A stretch of DNA of 64,000 nucleotides from Skeletonema tropicum (taxonomy: Eukaryota > Bacillariophyta > Thalassiosirophyceae > Thalassiosirales > Thalassiosiraceae): the NCBI GenBank assembly GCA_037178625.1, contig CM074134.1, positions 1,054,001-1,118,000 of the forward strand, read 5' to 3'. The notes beneath the pieces are model-generated. The model did no database searches. It was not told where the DNA came from and worked only from the letters and a program-made list of their open reading frames with translations. Position 1 is the stretch's first letter. Each line of letters begins with the position of its first letter. Made by a program: the position numbers and the translations under genes. Shown in pieces: positions 41,164-51,840 of the stretch.

Positions 41164-42723
41164 ATGAGTCTACCTGCTCAAGATGATTATCATCCTCAGC
41201 CTGAAATCTTATCTCTAGATGAATTCGATGTCGCCATCCCTCAAGATGTGTATGATCTCCTATCCAATCAATACTCAATTCTTGATGATAATGATGGAGA
41301 AGAAACCAAACATCACATCGATCGGTTATTACAACGAATGAAGAGATCACCAACGGATACGTGTTGCAGAGTCAATAAGATCAAATCGTCGGTCAAGGAT
41401 GTAAAGGAAGGTTTGGAAGAGTACTTTGCAGAACTGGATCGTCAGCACAACAATAATTCGTACTCTATTCAGCATCATGAAACATTGACCGATCTTATTA
41501 CCATACGAACAACCACAGTTATGAACAGCAACGACATTGATTTGTATCATTCAACAGTTCCAATCAAGAGGGATGCATCAAACGAGAATGATCTGTTTCC
41601 GAATTGGCAACTTCGTCGCAAACAGGGGTGGCCACTTACACGCAGATGCGTCATCGTAGACCGCTTTTGCGCTGAAGCAGTCCTTCGAGGTGCAGACATC
41701 TTTGTCAAGGGCATCCTTTGTGCAGATGCGGGTATTATAGAGTCTGAGGAAGTTGCAGTGTACGCCAGTTTGCCACAATCTACTAGTACAAAGTCAAATC
41801 CCATCACGAGAGGAATGCTCTTGCAGAACTATTGCGATAGATGCGTCTTTATTGGTATAGGGATCTCGCAATGCAAACGAGCAGATTATTTTGCAACATC
41901 ATCAGGGACTGGAGTTGTCATGATTTCAACTGCTGGGTCTCCACAGCCTCCAATGAATGGAGTCCTTGTTGGCAAGATGATATTGCAAAACTTGCCTTCC
42001 GTTGTTGTAGCTCATGCTTTGGATGCCCAACCAGGCGACGTGATTCTAGATATGTGTTGTGCCCCTGGAGGTAAGACGACGCACTTGGCAAGTTTGATGA
42101 ATGACAATGGTTTGATCATTGCATGTGATAAATCAAGAAAGAAAATGATATCTGCTAGAGACTTCTTTCAAGCAAATGCATCTTGCATTGTTCCGCTTGC
42201 ACTGGATTCAACGAAAGCATTTTTACAACACAAGTCTGATGAGGAATGGAAGGACCCGAAGGAAATCATTGATTCCGCATCAGTTGCAAACGATGGTCTA
42301 AGGGATGTAAAAGGATTCCATGCAAACTCGTTTGATCGCATACTGCTGGATCCACCCTGTTCTGCTCTTGGCCTAAGGCCCAAGCTGCAGATTGATACAA
42401 AATCAGCAAAAGAACTTCTCAAGGCAGCAGATTACCAACGAAAGTTTATCCGTAATGCGGTTCCTTTACTGAAAGTTGGAGGCTCAATGACATACTCTAC
42501 ATGTACTATAAATACACTGGAGAATGAAGAGAATGTCAAGTTTATACTAGGAGAGTTCCCTTGCATGAGATTGGAATCACTATCACATCTACCTGGTTTG
42601 CCTGGTCTACCTGACAAGGGTCTGACAGAGGAAGAATGTCGGAAAGTCAGACGATTTGATCCTACGGACACATCGATCGACACAATGGGATTCTTTTTAG
42701 CCAAGTTTCAAAAAGTTTGCTAA
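41164..42723 (+). CDS. NSUN6: NSUN6-type RNA (cytosine-5) methyltransferase
   Basis: 519 residues from the ATG at 41164. A PUA-like domain (RFCAEAVLRGADIFVKGIL...) precedes the Rossmann methyltransferase core. The SAM motif is VILDMCCAPGGKTTHLASLM. Motif IV is ILLDPPCSALGLRPKL, and the two catalytic Cys lie in DPPC and in TYSTCTINTLENEENV. DPPCSALGLRP together with the PUA domain is characteristic of NSUN6, which methylates C72 in the acceptor end of tRNA-Cys and tRNA-Thr in animals. The first about 150 residues are variable. No targeting signal, so cytosolic or nuclear. Confidence 0.92.
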   Translation: MSLPAQDDYHPQPEILSLDEFDVAIPQDVYDLLSNQYSILDDNDGEETKHHIDRLLQRMKRSPTDTCCRVNKIKSSVKDVKEGLEEYFAELDRQHNNNSYSIQHHETLTDLITIRTTTVMNSNDIDLYHSTVPIKRDASNENDLFPNWQLRRKQGWPLTRRCVIVDRFCAEAVLRGADIFVKGILCADAGIIESEEVAVYASLPQSTSTKSNPITRGMLLQNYCDRCVFIGIGISQCKRADYFATSSGTGVVMISTAGSPQPPMNGVLVGKMILQNLPSVVVAHALDAQPGDVILDMCCAPGGKTTHLASLMNDNGLIIACDKSRKKMISARDFFQANASCIVPLALDSTKAFLQHKSDEEWKDPKEIIDSASVANDGLRDVKGFHANSFDRILLDPPCSALGLRPKLQIDTKSAKELLKAADYQRKFIRNAVPLLKVGGSMTYSTCTINTLENEENVKFILGEFPCMRLESLSHLPGLPGLPDKGLTEEECRKVRRFDPTDTSIDTMGFFLAKFQKVC

Positions 42724-42860
42724 TCTTATCTTAACGCAGAATGTTTGCAACAGCGTGTATCCAATACATACCGTGCAAAACTGTAAATAGCTTATGAATG
42801 AAAATAAATCATATGTCTCTCTCACTGGCATTCAATACAGATATCGTATGTATCAAATGA

Positions 42861-43710
42861 CTAAAGAGTCTTCTTGAACAATTTTCTCATACTCACAACC
42901 AAGACATTAAACCCATTACTTTCGTCAGCATTCATCACATTCATAACCTCATCAATATCTTTCTGATCAAGGCTTGGATTACAGTTTGTGAGTTCGTACA
43001 AGTTAGTGTCTGGATTCAACAAGAGAGCAAAGGTAAAAGGTTTGTCGGGATGGTTGTGATCAAGCTTTGTAAATTTGAAGCTGTAGTGGAATAGAGATTG
43101 AAGAAAACGAATGAGCATACAATGTAGATATTATGAGAAGAGAAAATGATCCAACCATATTATGTACTCACTTGAGAGCACCATTCTGGCCCTTTTGAAA
43201 TGTCAACCCCGTATACTTGTAATTTAACAAACCCTTGGTAAGATCCTCCATAGTCATACCCCTCTGCGCCTCAATCTCAATCTTTTTCGCCCGTACTTCC
43301 TGCGCCTTCTCGCGGACCTCCTTTTCTTTCGCAAGGACTTCCTCCAGCCGTGATTGCTCCATGCGGTTTTTCGATTGGAGCATATCCACCTCTTGTTGTA
43401 ATTTGGCTTGTTTGTGTTCCAATTTCTTTCGCTGTTCCGCTATCCCCGTCACTCCATCGGTGCCAGCAGCAGCCTTGGTGGAATCCTCTGCTACACCGCG
43501 TTCATATTGCAATGATTTTAATTGGCGTAGCAACGAGTCAATTTTGGATTGTTCGTCAGCCTCGCATGTTTTGAGTTCGGCGACGAGAGCAGAGGCTTTT
43601 TGTTTGTTCGTTTCGACGTATTGGTCAAGGCGGCGGCGGGAGGTGGCGATGCGGTCGACGAAGGTAGAAGTGAAGCCTGTGTAGCTGGTTATGGAGGCGG
43701 TGGTCGCCAT
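42861..43710 (-). CDS. SPC25: Kinetochore protein SPC25, two exons
   Basis: Exon 1 is 43172-43710 and exon 2 is 42861-43080. The intron borders are GTGAGT and CTACAG, and the joined frame reads GALNFKFTKLDH. The 252-residue product has a long coiled coil (about residues 25-150) and a small C-terminal globular domain. That domain holds FTKLDHNHPDKPFTFALLL, YELTNCNPSL and FNVLVVSMRKLFK, matching the Spc25 fold. SPC25 is part of the NDC80 complex that ties kinetochores to microtubules. The domain is poorly conserved in sequence, so the call rests on domain pattern plus architecture. Confidence 0.85.
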
Positions 43711-43916
43711 GGTGAATTGTATTGCTGCGGGTTATATAGTATTAGGGTGGTCGTAGGATAGATAGATTGTTTTAAGTACCATGGTCAACATCAAAAGTAA
43801 CGGTTTTTGTCACTTTTTGACTTTCATCGTGTCGATTTGAAATTTTGTGACACTATGGAAACGACACTCAGCACCAGCCACTCCGAATATATTATTATAC
43901 CATAATCCCATGAAAC
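43711..43916. promoter_or_regulatory. Short divergent promoter region
   Basis: 206 bp must hold promoters of SPC25 and the gene at 43917. No motif recognised. Confidence 0.4.
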
Positions 43917-44949
43917 ATGTTGCGTTCTGTTAGTATCAAGCTAGCCACCAGGGCCATTCATTGGAGAGGCAACCATGCGGCTGTCTCTACTAGAATGCTT
44001 CCTCAATTATCAGTCGGTGGTCGCGCATCTGCAGATCAAGGATGTGCCTTCCGAGTAAGAACGCTCGCCACCAACATTCCCTCATCATCAGGGCCACCAA
44101 ATAATCAAGTGGACAAGAGCGAAGAAGCCATTAAGAAGGCAGAAGAATTGCACAAGGAGCTTAATGAGTTAATCAAAGCACAGAAGGATCGTCAGAATGA
44201 AGAAGCACAGCGTCCTTTTGGATCGGGTATAGTTCAATTCTTTAAGGCTTCCAAACCTGAAATGTTCAATATTTTCTTTGCGTTTGTATGTGGTGAGTGT
44301 TGTTCTATAATAATATGTAATGCAGTCAAAACAGAGAGAGGGAGGGATACTAATATTTCTCTTCATCTTCTCTTTCCATACCTGTACAGTGCTTCTCGCA
44401 TATCAAATCCACAAAATGCGAGCCGGTATCAAGAAATTATTGGCAGACCAAGAAGAGAAGAAGGCTGAGATTGATCGACTGCGAGGTCTTCTGGCGACTT
44501 TATCCAAAGAGGAGACAACTTCCGACAACGTATCACACAACATATTTACAATGACTCTGGCCGAAAAATGTGCAGACGTAGTCCGAAAAATGTTTGAGGA
44601 ATCTGAAAAGCGAGCAGGATATGGTTGGATTCTTGGTCGGAAGCTTGCATCGAGAGATTCATTGGAAGCTGAGAATCTAATTGACAAAATACAGACTGTG
44701 GTTTCTACTGAAATACAATCCGTTATTGGGGATGCCGCGTACACTGCCGAGGAGTTAAAGGAACGACGAGTAGCTGCGCTAAAGAAAGAAGATGTTGTGA
44801 ATAGAAGTGTTGGACGGGATGCTCAATTGGGTGGTCTTATGGATATATTTGAGGAGGTGCACAAAGCTGATCTTCCAGATGGAGAGAATGCAGAGAGTAA
44901 TGTTGATGCTGGGTCGGGAAAAGTAAGAAGAACACGATATGCAATCTAA
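43917..44949 (+). CDS. Mitochondrial-type coiled-coil membrane protein, two exons
   Basis: Exons 43917-44292 and 44390-44949 (GTGAGT to TGTACAG) give 311 residues. The N-terminus is rich in Arg/Ser and lacks acids until residue 38 (MLRSVSIKLATRAIHWRG, RVRTLATNIPSSS), a classic mitochondrial presequence. A coiled coil (about 65-100) precedes one membrane span (MFNIFFAFVCVLLAYQI), crossed by the intron. A second coiled coil (KKLLADQEEKKAEIDRLRG) and a conserved-looking helical tail follow. Probably an inner-membrane protein; function not recognised. Confidence 0.8.
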
Positions 44950-45006
44950 TATTAAGTATGGAAATATATAAATGGTGGATACATACAAGCCGCGTGCCTC
45001 TCCTCT

Positions 45007-48000
45007 TCACACCTCTTCAACGCTCTCTACCTGAGACAATAATGCTGCGAGTGCATCTTTCCCCGCTGCAGTTGTTGAAGCCACAGAGATGTCATCATTC
45101 CCAGGACGACCGGCTGCCGTGTTTGTATTATTTACTGATACTTCATCACCTTCGTCTATCTGACGTTTCATTTGATTCGTATCCCGTCTTGTCTTCTGGC
45201 GCTTTTTGCGACTTGCCGATAGTGCTGCTTTCGATTTTGATGGTTTCGTCGGAGACTTGTTTCTTTTGGTCGGTTGCTTTGCCGATCCACTAGTAGTCTG
45301 AGACAACAAGCTTTGCAATGCTTTCATCCCCAAGCCAGTGGCGACGGAAGAGTCGTCATTGTTTGTATCGTCCACACTTTTTTGCGTGCATGAGATTGAA
45401 CCATCTTGAGATTGATCAGAATCGATATCATCCTCGGCCAATTGCAGCAATGACGATAACGCATTTTTGCCAGCACCAGTCGCTACTGAAATTTCGTCTT
45501 CTGGGCTTGCTTTCGTTGTTGCCCTCTTTGATTTTTGACGGTTCGCACGACCTGAAGAAGAAGTAGCTTTCCTTTTCACAGGCTTTGAGGGTCGGTTGGG
45601 TGGTTGCTCTGCTGACCCACTAGTAGTCTGAGACAACAAGCTTTGCAATGCTTTCATCCCAGAGCCAGTGGCAACAGAAGAGTCGTCATTGTTTGCATCG
45701 TCCACACTTTTTTGCGTGCATGAGATGGAACCATCTTGAGATTGATCAGAATCGATATCGTCCTCGGCCAATTGCAGCAAAGACGATAACGCATTTTTGC
45801 CAGCACCAGTCGCTACTGAAATTTCGTCTTCTGGGCTTGTTTTCCTTGTTGCCCTCGTTGTCTTTTGACGCTTCGCCCGACCTGAAGAAGAAGCAGCTTT
45901 CCTTTTCACAGGCTTTGAGGGTCGGTTGGGTGGTTGCTTTGCCGATCCACTAGTAGTCTGGGACAACAAGCTTTGCAATGCTTTCATCCCAGAGCCAGTG
46001 GCAACAGAAGAGTCGTCATTGTTTGCATCGTCCACACTTTTTTGCGTGCATGAGATGGAACCATCTTGAGATTGATCAGAATCGATATCGTCCTCGGCCA
46101 ATTTCAGTAGAGATTGTAACGCATTTTTGCCAGCACCAGTCGCTACTGAAATTTCGTCTTCTGGGCTTGTTTTCCTTGTTGCCCTCTTTGATTTTTGACG
46201 GTTCGCACGACCTGAAGAAGAAGTAGCTTTCTTTTTCACAGGCTTTGAGGGTCGGTTGGGTGGTTGCTCTGCTGACCCACTAGTAGTCTGAGACAACAAG
46301 CTTTGCAATGCTTTCATCCCCAAGCCAGTGGCAACAGAAGAGTCGTCATTGTTTGCATCGTCCGCACCTTTTGAATCATCACTCGAGGCGGAATCAACAT
46401 CCAATTGACTTGAGTCCATTTTGTTCTCTGCCATCAAAAGTAGAGTTTCCAATGCATTCTTACCAGCACCTGTCGCCATCGACATTTCGTCCGCGGTATC
46501 TATCTCCTCATTCATTTCCACAGCATCGCTCATCTCGGATTGAACATCAAAAAAAGCAAGGATATCACTGAGACTTTGTCCATTCTTCTCAGATTGGGTT
46601 CCCGCGGTGATTGCTGTGCTGGTATCAATGACAACTTTTCCCTTGGTTGTATTTCTAGCTCTAATTTCATCCCTCACAGTGTCTCGTATTTTGGTCACTT
46701 CATTAATACTAAAGTCAGCTAGTGCCTGAGAAATATTACCACGTAATTCGGACGAAAATGATTCTGGGAAGACTAGTGGTAGCACATCATTTCTATCTGA
46801 TTCTTTGTCGTCAGGCACGTTTTCTATGCTGTTGTTATTCCCATCTTTTGAGACTTCAAGTGCATGCTCTCCATTTAACTCAGCCGCAATACCGAAGAAT
46901 GCTTGTTGAAAATTAATAACGCTACTCAACGTATTTTCAACAAGTGCCCGCTGCCTCGGTTGCAAATCACCTCCAGGTTGTCTAGATTTTTGTAGCTGTG
47001 CTGTGACATTCTGAATATTCGACTTGTGCTTGTTAATGACATTTGACAAGGCAGATACATTCAAGATTGCGGTAAAATGCTCATCATTCTTCATCTTCTC
47101 CAACTCGTCCTGAGTTGATTGAGAAGCTGCAGGAAGACCGGTAGAAGTTCCATTTTTCTTTGACTTGCTCTTCTTCGGCTTCGACTTCGACTTCGGCTTT
47201 TTCTTCTTCTTCTGTTTTACAAAATGCTCCTTGTAAAAATGGGGGTTTCCTCCTAATCCTTCCAAACCACACGGCCCATGATATTCACAATAGCTGAAGA
47301 AGTTATCTTCAAACAACATTTTATCAATGATGTACGATGCATCTTGGGCTATGCCGCAGTGACTGGACGAATCATCACTGTGAGCTAAAATTGCCTTGCA
47401 GACATCGCTGAGCTCGAGCAATAACAAGTAGTTCTTCCGATCGATTCTCACAGGGGATTTGTAACATTTTCTATATAGATTTTGCTCTTCCCGTGATATT
47501 GGAAGTATAGACCAAGCTTCTTTCAATGCATCTTCTTTCAAATTACCATACTTTGTCCTCGGTGTATAATGACGTGTCGGCGGTGAGATTGGGAGTGGAT
47601 TGGTCTCATGTAATGTATACAATGCAAATATGGCAAAAATAGATTTTGGCAGGTTGAATTTGTTCTTTGGCACATCCACTTCATCTTCAGCAACTGATTC
47701 TTCCAGCAGATAAAAGCAGCATGAGTACAGCAGTTGTGCATACTCTCCACGATCAATATTTCTTGGTGCAGTACGGGTGTGAATAGCACCAAATCGTCTA
47801 TCTCTGAAAGTTGCTTTGAACTGTCCAAATGATGTACCCACCGGTGGATGAGCGTACGACGGTGATGATGCGGCTGCTGTGTCGACAACAGTGCCAGTAG
47901 AACTCAAACTCTCTCTTTCTAAAAAGTGTCCACGCAAGTCAAGTAGATCTAACAGTATTGCTTTTTGTAAATTTCCTCCAATCAAGCGTGCATCTTCTCG

Positions 48001-48123
48001 TGCCAGCTGCTCAAGCACGTCTGCATCGCCGTCGTCGTTTCGATTCGCTGATGAAGGCTTCTCTGGCAAAAAATGTTTCGATGCGCCGCTGTAGACGGGC
48101 TTGCGTATTTTATAGGGGAGCAT
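45007..48123 (-). CDS. SNAPc subunit 1 (SNAP43)-like protein with long coding repeats
   Basis: 1038 residues. The N-terminal 260 resemble SNAPC1: GQFKATFRDRRFGAIHT, then ALYTLHETNPLPISP (compare LY.LYxTQP in the family) and SYIIDKMLFEDNFFSYCEY. SNAPc binds the proximal element of snRNA gene promoters. A nuclear-type Lys-rich block (KQKKKKKPKSKSKPKKSK) follows. The C-terminal half is made of tandem 110-residue units, each with SVATGAGKNAL and SVATGSGMKALQSLLSQTT blocks joined by basic stretches. The family call is from pattern and moderately sure. Its 3' end is 57 bp from that of the 43917 gene. Confidence 0.7.
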   Translation of the reverse strand: MLPYKIRKPVYSGASKHFLPEKPSSANRNDDGDADVLEQLAREDARLIGGNLQKAILLDLLDLRGHFLERESLSSTGTVVDTAAASSPSYAHPPVGTSFGQFKATFRDRRFGAIHTRTAPRNIDRGEYAQLLYSCCFYLLEESVAEDEVDVPKNKFNLPKSIFAIFALYTLHETNPLPISPPTRHYTPRTKYGNLKEDALKEAWSILPISREEQNLYRKCYKSPVRIDRKNYLLLLELSDVCKAILAHSDDSSSHCGIAQDASYIIDKMLFEDNFFSYCEYHGPCGLEGLGGNPHFYKEHFVKQKKKKKPKSKSKPKKSKSKKNGTSTGLPAASQSTQDELEKMKNDEHFTAILNVSALSNVINKHKSNIQNVTAQLQKSRQPGGDLQPRQRALVENTLSSVINFQQAFFGIAAELNGEHALEVSKDGNNNSIENVPDDKESDRNDVLPLVFPESFSSELRGNISQALADFSINEVTKIRDTVRDEIRARNTTKGKVVIDTSTAITAGTQSEKNGQSLSDILAFFDVQSEMSDAVEMNEEIDTADEMSMATGAGKNALETLLLMAENKMDSSQLDVDSASSDDSKGADDANNDDSSVATGLGMKALQSLLSQTTSGSAEQPPNRPSKPVKKKATSSSGRANRQKSKRATRKTSPEDEISVATGAGKNALQSLLKLAEDDIDSDQSQDGSISCTQKSVDDANNDDSSVATGSGMKALQSLLSQTTSGSAKQPPNRPSKPVKRKAASSSGRAKRQKTTRATRKTSPEDEISVATGAGKNALSSLLQLAEDDIDSDQSQDGSISCTQKSVDDANNDDSSVATGSGMKALQSLLSQTTSGSAEQPPNRPSKPVKRKATSSSGRANRQKSKRATTKASPEDEISVATGAGKNALSSLLQLAEDDIDSDQSQDGSISCTQKSVDDTNNDDSSVATGLGMKALQSLLSQTTSGSAKQPTKRNKSPTKPSKSKAALSASRKKRQKTRRDTNQMKRQIDEGDEVSVNNTNTAAGRPGNDDISVASTTAAGKDALAALLSQVESVEEV
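45310..46330 (-). repeat. Coding tandem repeat, 330-bp period
   Basis: CTTTGCAATGCTTTCATCCC occurs at 45311, 45641, 45971 and 46301, exactly 330 bp apart. The units are nearly identical (some unchanged for over 100 bp), so they were made or homogenised recently. 330 is a multiple of 3, so copy changes keep the frame. Confidence 0.95.
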
Positions 48124-48382
48124 ATCGTTGCCCCCCCCGGTGAAATATTGTCATTTACGATTCCAGTGATTATGCTTTCATTCAATCTTCATCTTGCCGT
48201 TGCCGGTATGGTGGTATGGTGCACATTACGCAGGCGGCACGAAGATGATGTTTGAGATATTTCCCGCTCAAAAATTCCGCGAACCTACATCGGAATCAGT
48301 ACATACCACATTAAAGATACTTCGAACCATGACGGCAGGGTTTAGTTTAGCTAGGTGATTGAGGCAAGGCAATCGCTCTACC

Positions 48383-48458
48383 AGCACATGTTCGTTATCA
48401 CTTAGCATAGATAATGTCGCCTCTTGAGGGCCCACCAGACGTACTTTAAAATTTCTGT
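48383..48458 (+). repeat. Dispersed repeat S, single half copy
   Basis: Runs from AGCACATGTTCG to AAAATTTCTGT and matches one arm of the palindrome at 51841-52042, with two changed bases (CAT for TGT). It ends about 40 bp before the ATG of the next gene, so it may supply its promoter or leader. Confidence 0.9.
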
Positions 48459-48499
48459 CTGTTACATATATCTGTAGAGCGATTGAGAGCTACTTTATT

Positions 48500-49717
48500 A
48501 TGAAAACCATGCCCGGGTCAGCTGCCGCATCGGCTTTTGCAGCCATGTATCTCAAAGAGAAGGCGTTCGTGGAGGATGCGTTCAATCATTTAACCGCAGG
48601 CGCTCTACAATCTCTTGATGATAAATTACTTCGAGAGTACAGCTGCATACAAACCATTGACGATGGATCAAGAGATGACTGTCATTTAATGATAGCGAAA
48701 GCTTGTATCAGGCGAACCGCATATCGATGTTTCAACAAGTATGCTCGCTTGCAATCTTCAAAAGAGGTGGTAGAGGGTGCACTACAATTTTACACGTTAC
48801 CTATGGAATTACAGGAGGAACTGGCTTTCAAATATGGCACTCCTCTGCCAACAACTTGGTATGAATCACTAGATCAGCTAAAGTCATTATCTGCAAAAGA
48901 TGGTTCATGCGACTGGGGGAAGTTATGGCATCTTATCTTAGATCATCCAATGACTTCGTACGTGCCGGTGCAGTGTCAATCTTGCGGTCATATCGTGCCT
49001 GATCAATACCCCACACAACAAAGTGATGCTGAAGTTGGTCTACGAGAGATTGCTCCCACTGGAGACGAGTTAGAATTAAGGGCGGGATGGTTTAGAGGTC
49101 CCCGACAAGCAGTTGTGTTTGAGCTGACGTGCACAAAGTGCAGTGCGGTATCAACGTGGTATCGGTCTGGGCATCCTCAGATACTTCTGAATCCCAACAA
49201 ATGGGGTAGATTGTGCGGTGATCAAGAGGATTTGCGTCTAACTCTTGCGGAATATCTAAAAATTCCAGTTAGATTGGCAGTCCCTTTAGATTGGGATCAT
49301 GTATGGAGTGAATATTCAAATGCATCATCAACAACATGGCAAGTGGAAGACAACAGTGCACGTAACTTTTGCTGTCGACTGGATGAAGGCATAGGGAGCT
49401 GGACACGAGTTTGGGCTATTCATCCTAACCCAAAATGGTGTGAAGACGTGACACGAGACTATCTGACTATTCAAAGAAATGGAGGGCGAGCTGATAACAA
49501 CATCGATGATAAAACAATGGAACGGTATGAAAAGATAATTAGAGATGCACGATTGGACAAAAGTGGTGAGCTCACACAAGCCAAGACAGTCAATGGTTAT
49601 GCATTATTACGAGCAAATTTATCATACGATGGTATTACGAAAGAGCTACAAAGAGCTGCCAGTGATTTTGGGAAAAAAGAGTGGTGGGAGCTGAATGTTA
49701 ACGAAGGTGGTTCATAA
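48500..49717 (+). CDS. Hypothetical protein with a Cys4 zinc-ribbon-like motif
   Basis: 405 residues, single exon. It has two Cys pairs, VQCQSCGHIVP and LTCTKCSAVSTWY, about 50 residues apart, which could hold one zinc ion. Other marked blocks are ELRAGWFRGPRQAVVFE, HPQILLNPNKWGRLCGDQED and WTRVWAIHPNPKWCEDVTRDY. No signal peptide or membrane span. The family is not recognised; a conserved protein of this lineage is likely. The start at 48500 (ATGAAAACCATG) is next to repeat S. Confidence 0.75.
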   Translation: MKTMPGSAAASAFAAMYLKEKAFVEDAFNHLTAGALQSLDDKLLREYSCIQTIDDGSRDDCHLMIAKACIRRTAYRCFNKYARLQSSKEVVEGALQFYTLPMELQEELAFKYGTPLPTTWYESLDQLKSLSAKDGSCDWGKLWHLILDHPMTSYVPVQCQSCGHIVPDQYPTQQSDAEVGLREIAPTGDELELRAGWFRGPRQAVVFELTCTKCSAVSTWYRSGHPQILLNPNKWGRLCGDQEDLRLTLAEYLKIPVRLAVPLDWDHVWSEYSNASSTTWQVEDNSARNFCCRLDEGIGSWTRVWAIHPNPKWCEDVTRDYLTIQRNGGRADNNIDDKTMERYEKIIRDARLDKSGELTQAKTVNGYALLRANLSYDGITKELQRAASDFGKKEWWELNVNEGGS

Positions 49718-50250
49718 AATCTCTCTTTTGAACTTGCAAGTCGGGTGAACAACAATGAAAGAAACCTAGTCTTCATGATCACAGTATCGTATGCCAAATT
49801 GCGGCCAGGGAACTTACATAAAAAATGATTGTCAGCATAGCAAGCACGACGGTTCAGCTACGAGTGAAAATGACGGTTAGCGTCTCTCTCGCGCACGCGC
49901 TCGTTAGTTCTCCACTTCTTCTGTAACAGAATAGATAATGGCACATTAAAAGACACGATATCAGCGCATTTCGTCATTGTTTGTGACACAAATCTGGAAA
50001 AATTGGAATTTTCCAGCAGACACTAACCGTTGCCGTCAACCGTCGTGCAAGAGATGCTTATAGTGGCCAACTTCGACCAATATACTTGGTAGAGATGACA
50101 TGGAAGCATAACATAACTAAACAAACCAACTGCGTGAACTGTAGCAATCAATTGATTGAATAAGTTGGCTATGAGAAGGCTATTCCTTACTACAAAAAGA
50201 TGTAGGTCAAAAATATAACAATATTAACAGAAACACCAATTCAGAAACAA
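49718..50250. other. Intergenic, no gene seen
   Basis: About 530 bp between the unknown gene and the satellite array. Nothing recognised. Confidence 0.45.
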
Positions 50251-51496
50251 CGTATCTAAAGTAAACTATTTAAAGACAAGCAGCTACCAGTGACTCATTA
50301 TACCTGGTGGCGATAGTAAATAAGTTTGTTACTGCTGCTCAGACGGATAGCGTTCGTAGAAGCGACGCTACGGCCTCGTAGATGATCTGAGAGGTCCAAT
50401 TTGAGCTGGCCAGCAGCACTACATTTAGCCACATCGTGTCTTTCGAAGTCAACTATCAAATGATCCGCTTCTAGTGACTCATTATACCTGGTGGCGATAG
50501 TAAATAAGTTTGTTAGCGCTGCTCAGACGGGTAGCATTCGTAGAAGCGACGCTACGGTCACGTAGCTGATTTGAGAGGTCCAATTTGAGCTGGCCAGCAG
50601 CACTACATTTAGCCACATCGTGTCTTTCGAAGTCAACTATCAAATGATCCGCTTCTAGTGACTCATTATACCTGGTGGCTAGAGTAAATAAGTTTGTTAG
50701 CGCTGCTCAGACGGGTAGCATTCGTAGAAGCGACGCTACGGTCTCGTAGCTGATTTGAGAGGTCCAATTTGAGCTGGCCAGCAGCACTACATTTAGCCAC
50801 ATCGTGTCTTTCGAAGTCAACTATCAAATGAGCCGCTTCTAGAGACTCATTACACCTGGTGGCGATAGTAAAGAAGAATGAGAGCCCTGCTCAGACGGGT
50901 AGCATTCGTAGAAGCGACGCTACGGTCTCGTAGATGATCTGAGAGGTCCAATTTGAGCTGGCCAGCAGCACTACATTTAGCCACATCGTATCTAAAGTAA
51001 ACTATTTGAAGACAAGCAGCTACCAGTGACTCATTATACCTGGTGGCTAGAGTAAATAAGTTTGTTAGCGCTGCTCAGACGGGTAGCATTCGTAGAAGCG
51101 ACGCTACGGCCTCGTAGCTGATTTGAGAGGTCCAATTTGAGCTGGCCAGCAGCACTACATTTAGCGACATCGTAATTTTCGTCGTCAGCTTTCAAATGAG
51201 CCGCTTCTAGTGACTCATTATACCTGGTGGCGATAGTAAAGAAGTATGTTAGCGCTGCTCAGACGGGTAGCATTCGTAAAAGCGACGCTATGGCCTCGTT
51301 GATGATATGAGAGGTCCAATTTGAGCTGGCCAGCAGCACTACATTTAGCCACATCGTAACTTTCTTCGTCAACTATCAAATATGCCGCTTCTAGTTGTCC
51401 ATTATACCTGGTCGCTAAAGTAAATAAGTTTTTTGCGATGATATGAGAGGTCCAATTTGAGCTGGCCAGCAGCACTACATTTAGCCTCATCTTTAG
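50251..51496. repeat. Satellite-like array, 184-bp unit, six full copies and a shortened seventh
   Basis: The landmark GTGACTCATTATACCTGG (with changes) starts at 50290, 50474, 50658, 50842, 51026, 51210 and 51394, always 184 bp apart. Copy 7 lacks an internal block of about 60 bp. Units contain small hairpins (GTAGC...GCTAC, CTAC...GTAG). 184 is not a multiple of 3, so it is not a coding repeat. Copies 1 and 5 are preceded by the same variant linker (CGTATCTAAAGTAAACTATT), four units apart. Confidence 0.95.
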
Positions 51497-51840
51497 TGTC
51501 TCTTGCGTATGTAGTTGGAAACACCTTTTTGACGCAATGGTCGAGTATCTTGAATATCCGTTCAATCCGCTTTAGAAGATGCCGACTTTACGCTTGGAAC
51601 AGCTGAATTCAATGTTGATACAGAATAATCACTATTGATAGTGATAGTGCCGCATCAATTTGTGGCTTGGCGTTTTGCTTCTAGGCTTCTCTCCGCCTCC
51701 GCCCTTTTTTTCTTCTTTATCACGAGCATCGGCTTCTTTGCCAATGTGAAACATCAGTAGCACACTCGAATAGAAGCTATCCTTCCTTGTTTTCTTCTTC
51801 TGCTTCCTTTTGGGGTGCGATCTGGGAAATAATATATGTA

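Noticed and set aside
45318..46571. Series of similar plus-strand ORFs of 82-101 codons
   Set aside because: They repeat every 330 bp because they lie opposite the coding repeats of the SNAPc1-like gene.
50251..51496. CRISPR-like array
   Set aside because: The 184-bp units follow one another directly with similar sequence throughout. There are no short repeats with unique spacers, and the context is eukaryotic.
51218..51565. 115-codon minus-strand ORF over the satellite
   Set aside because: It covers the last satellite units. The unit length is not a multiple of 3 and the frame is not kept across copies.
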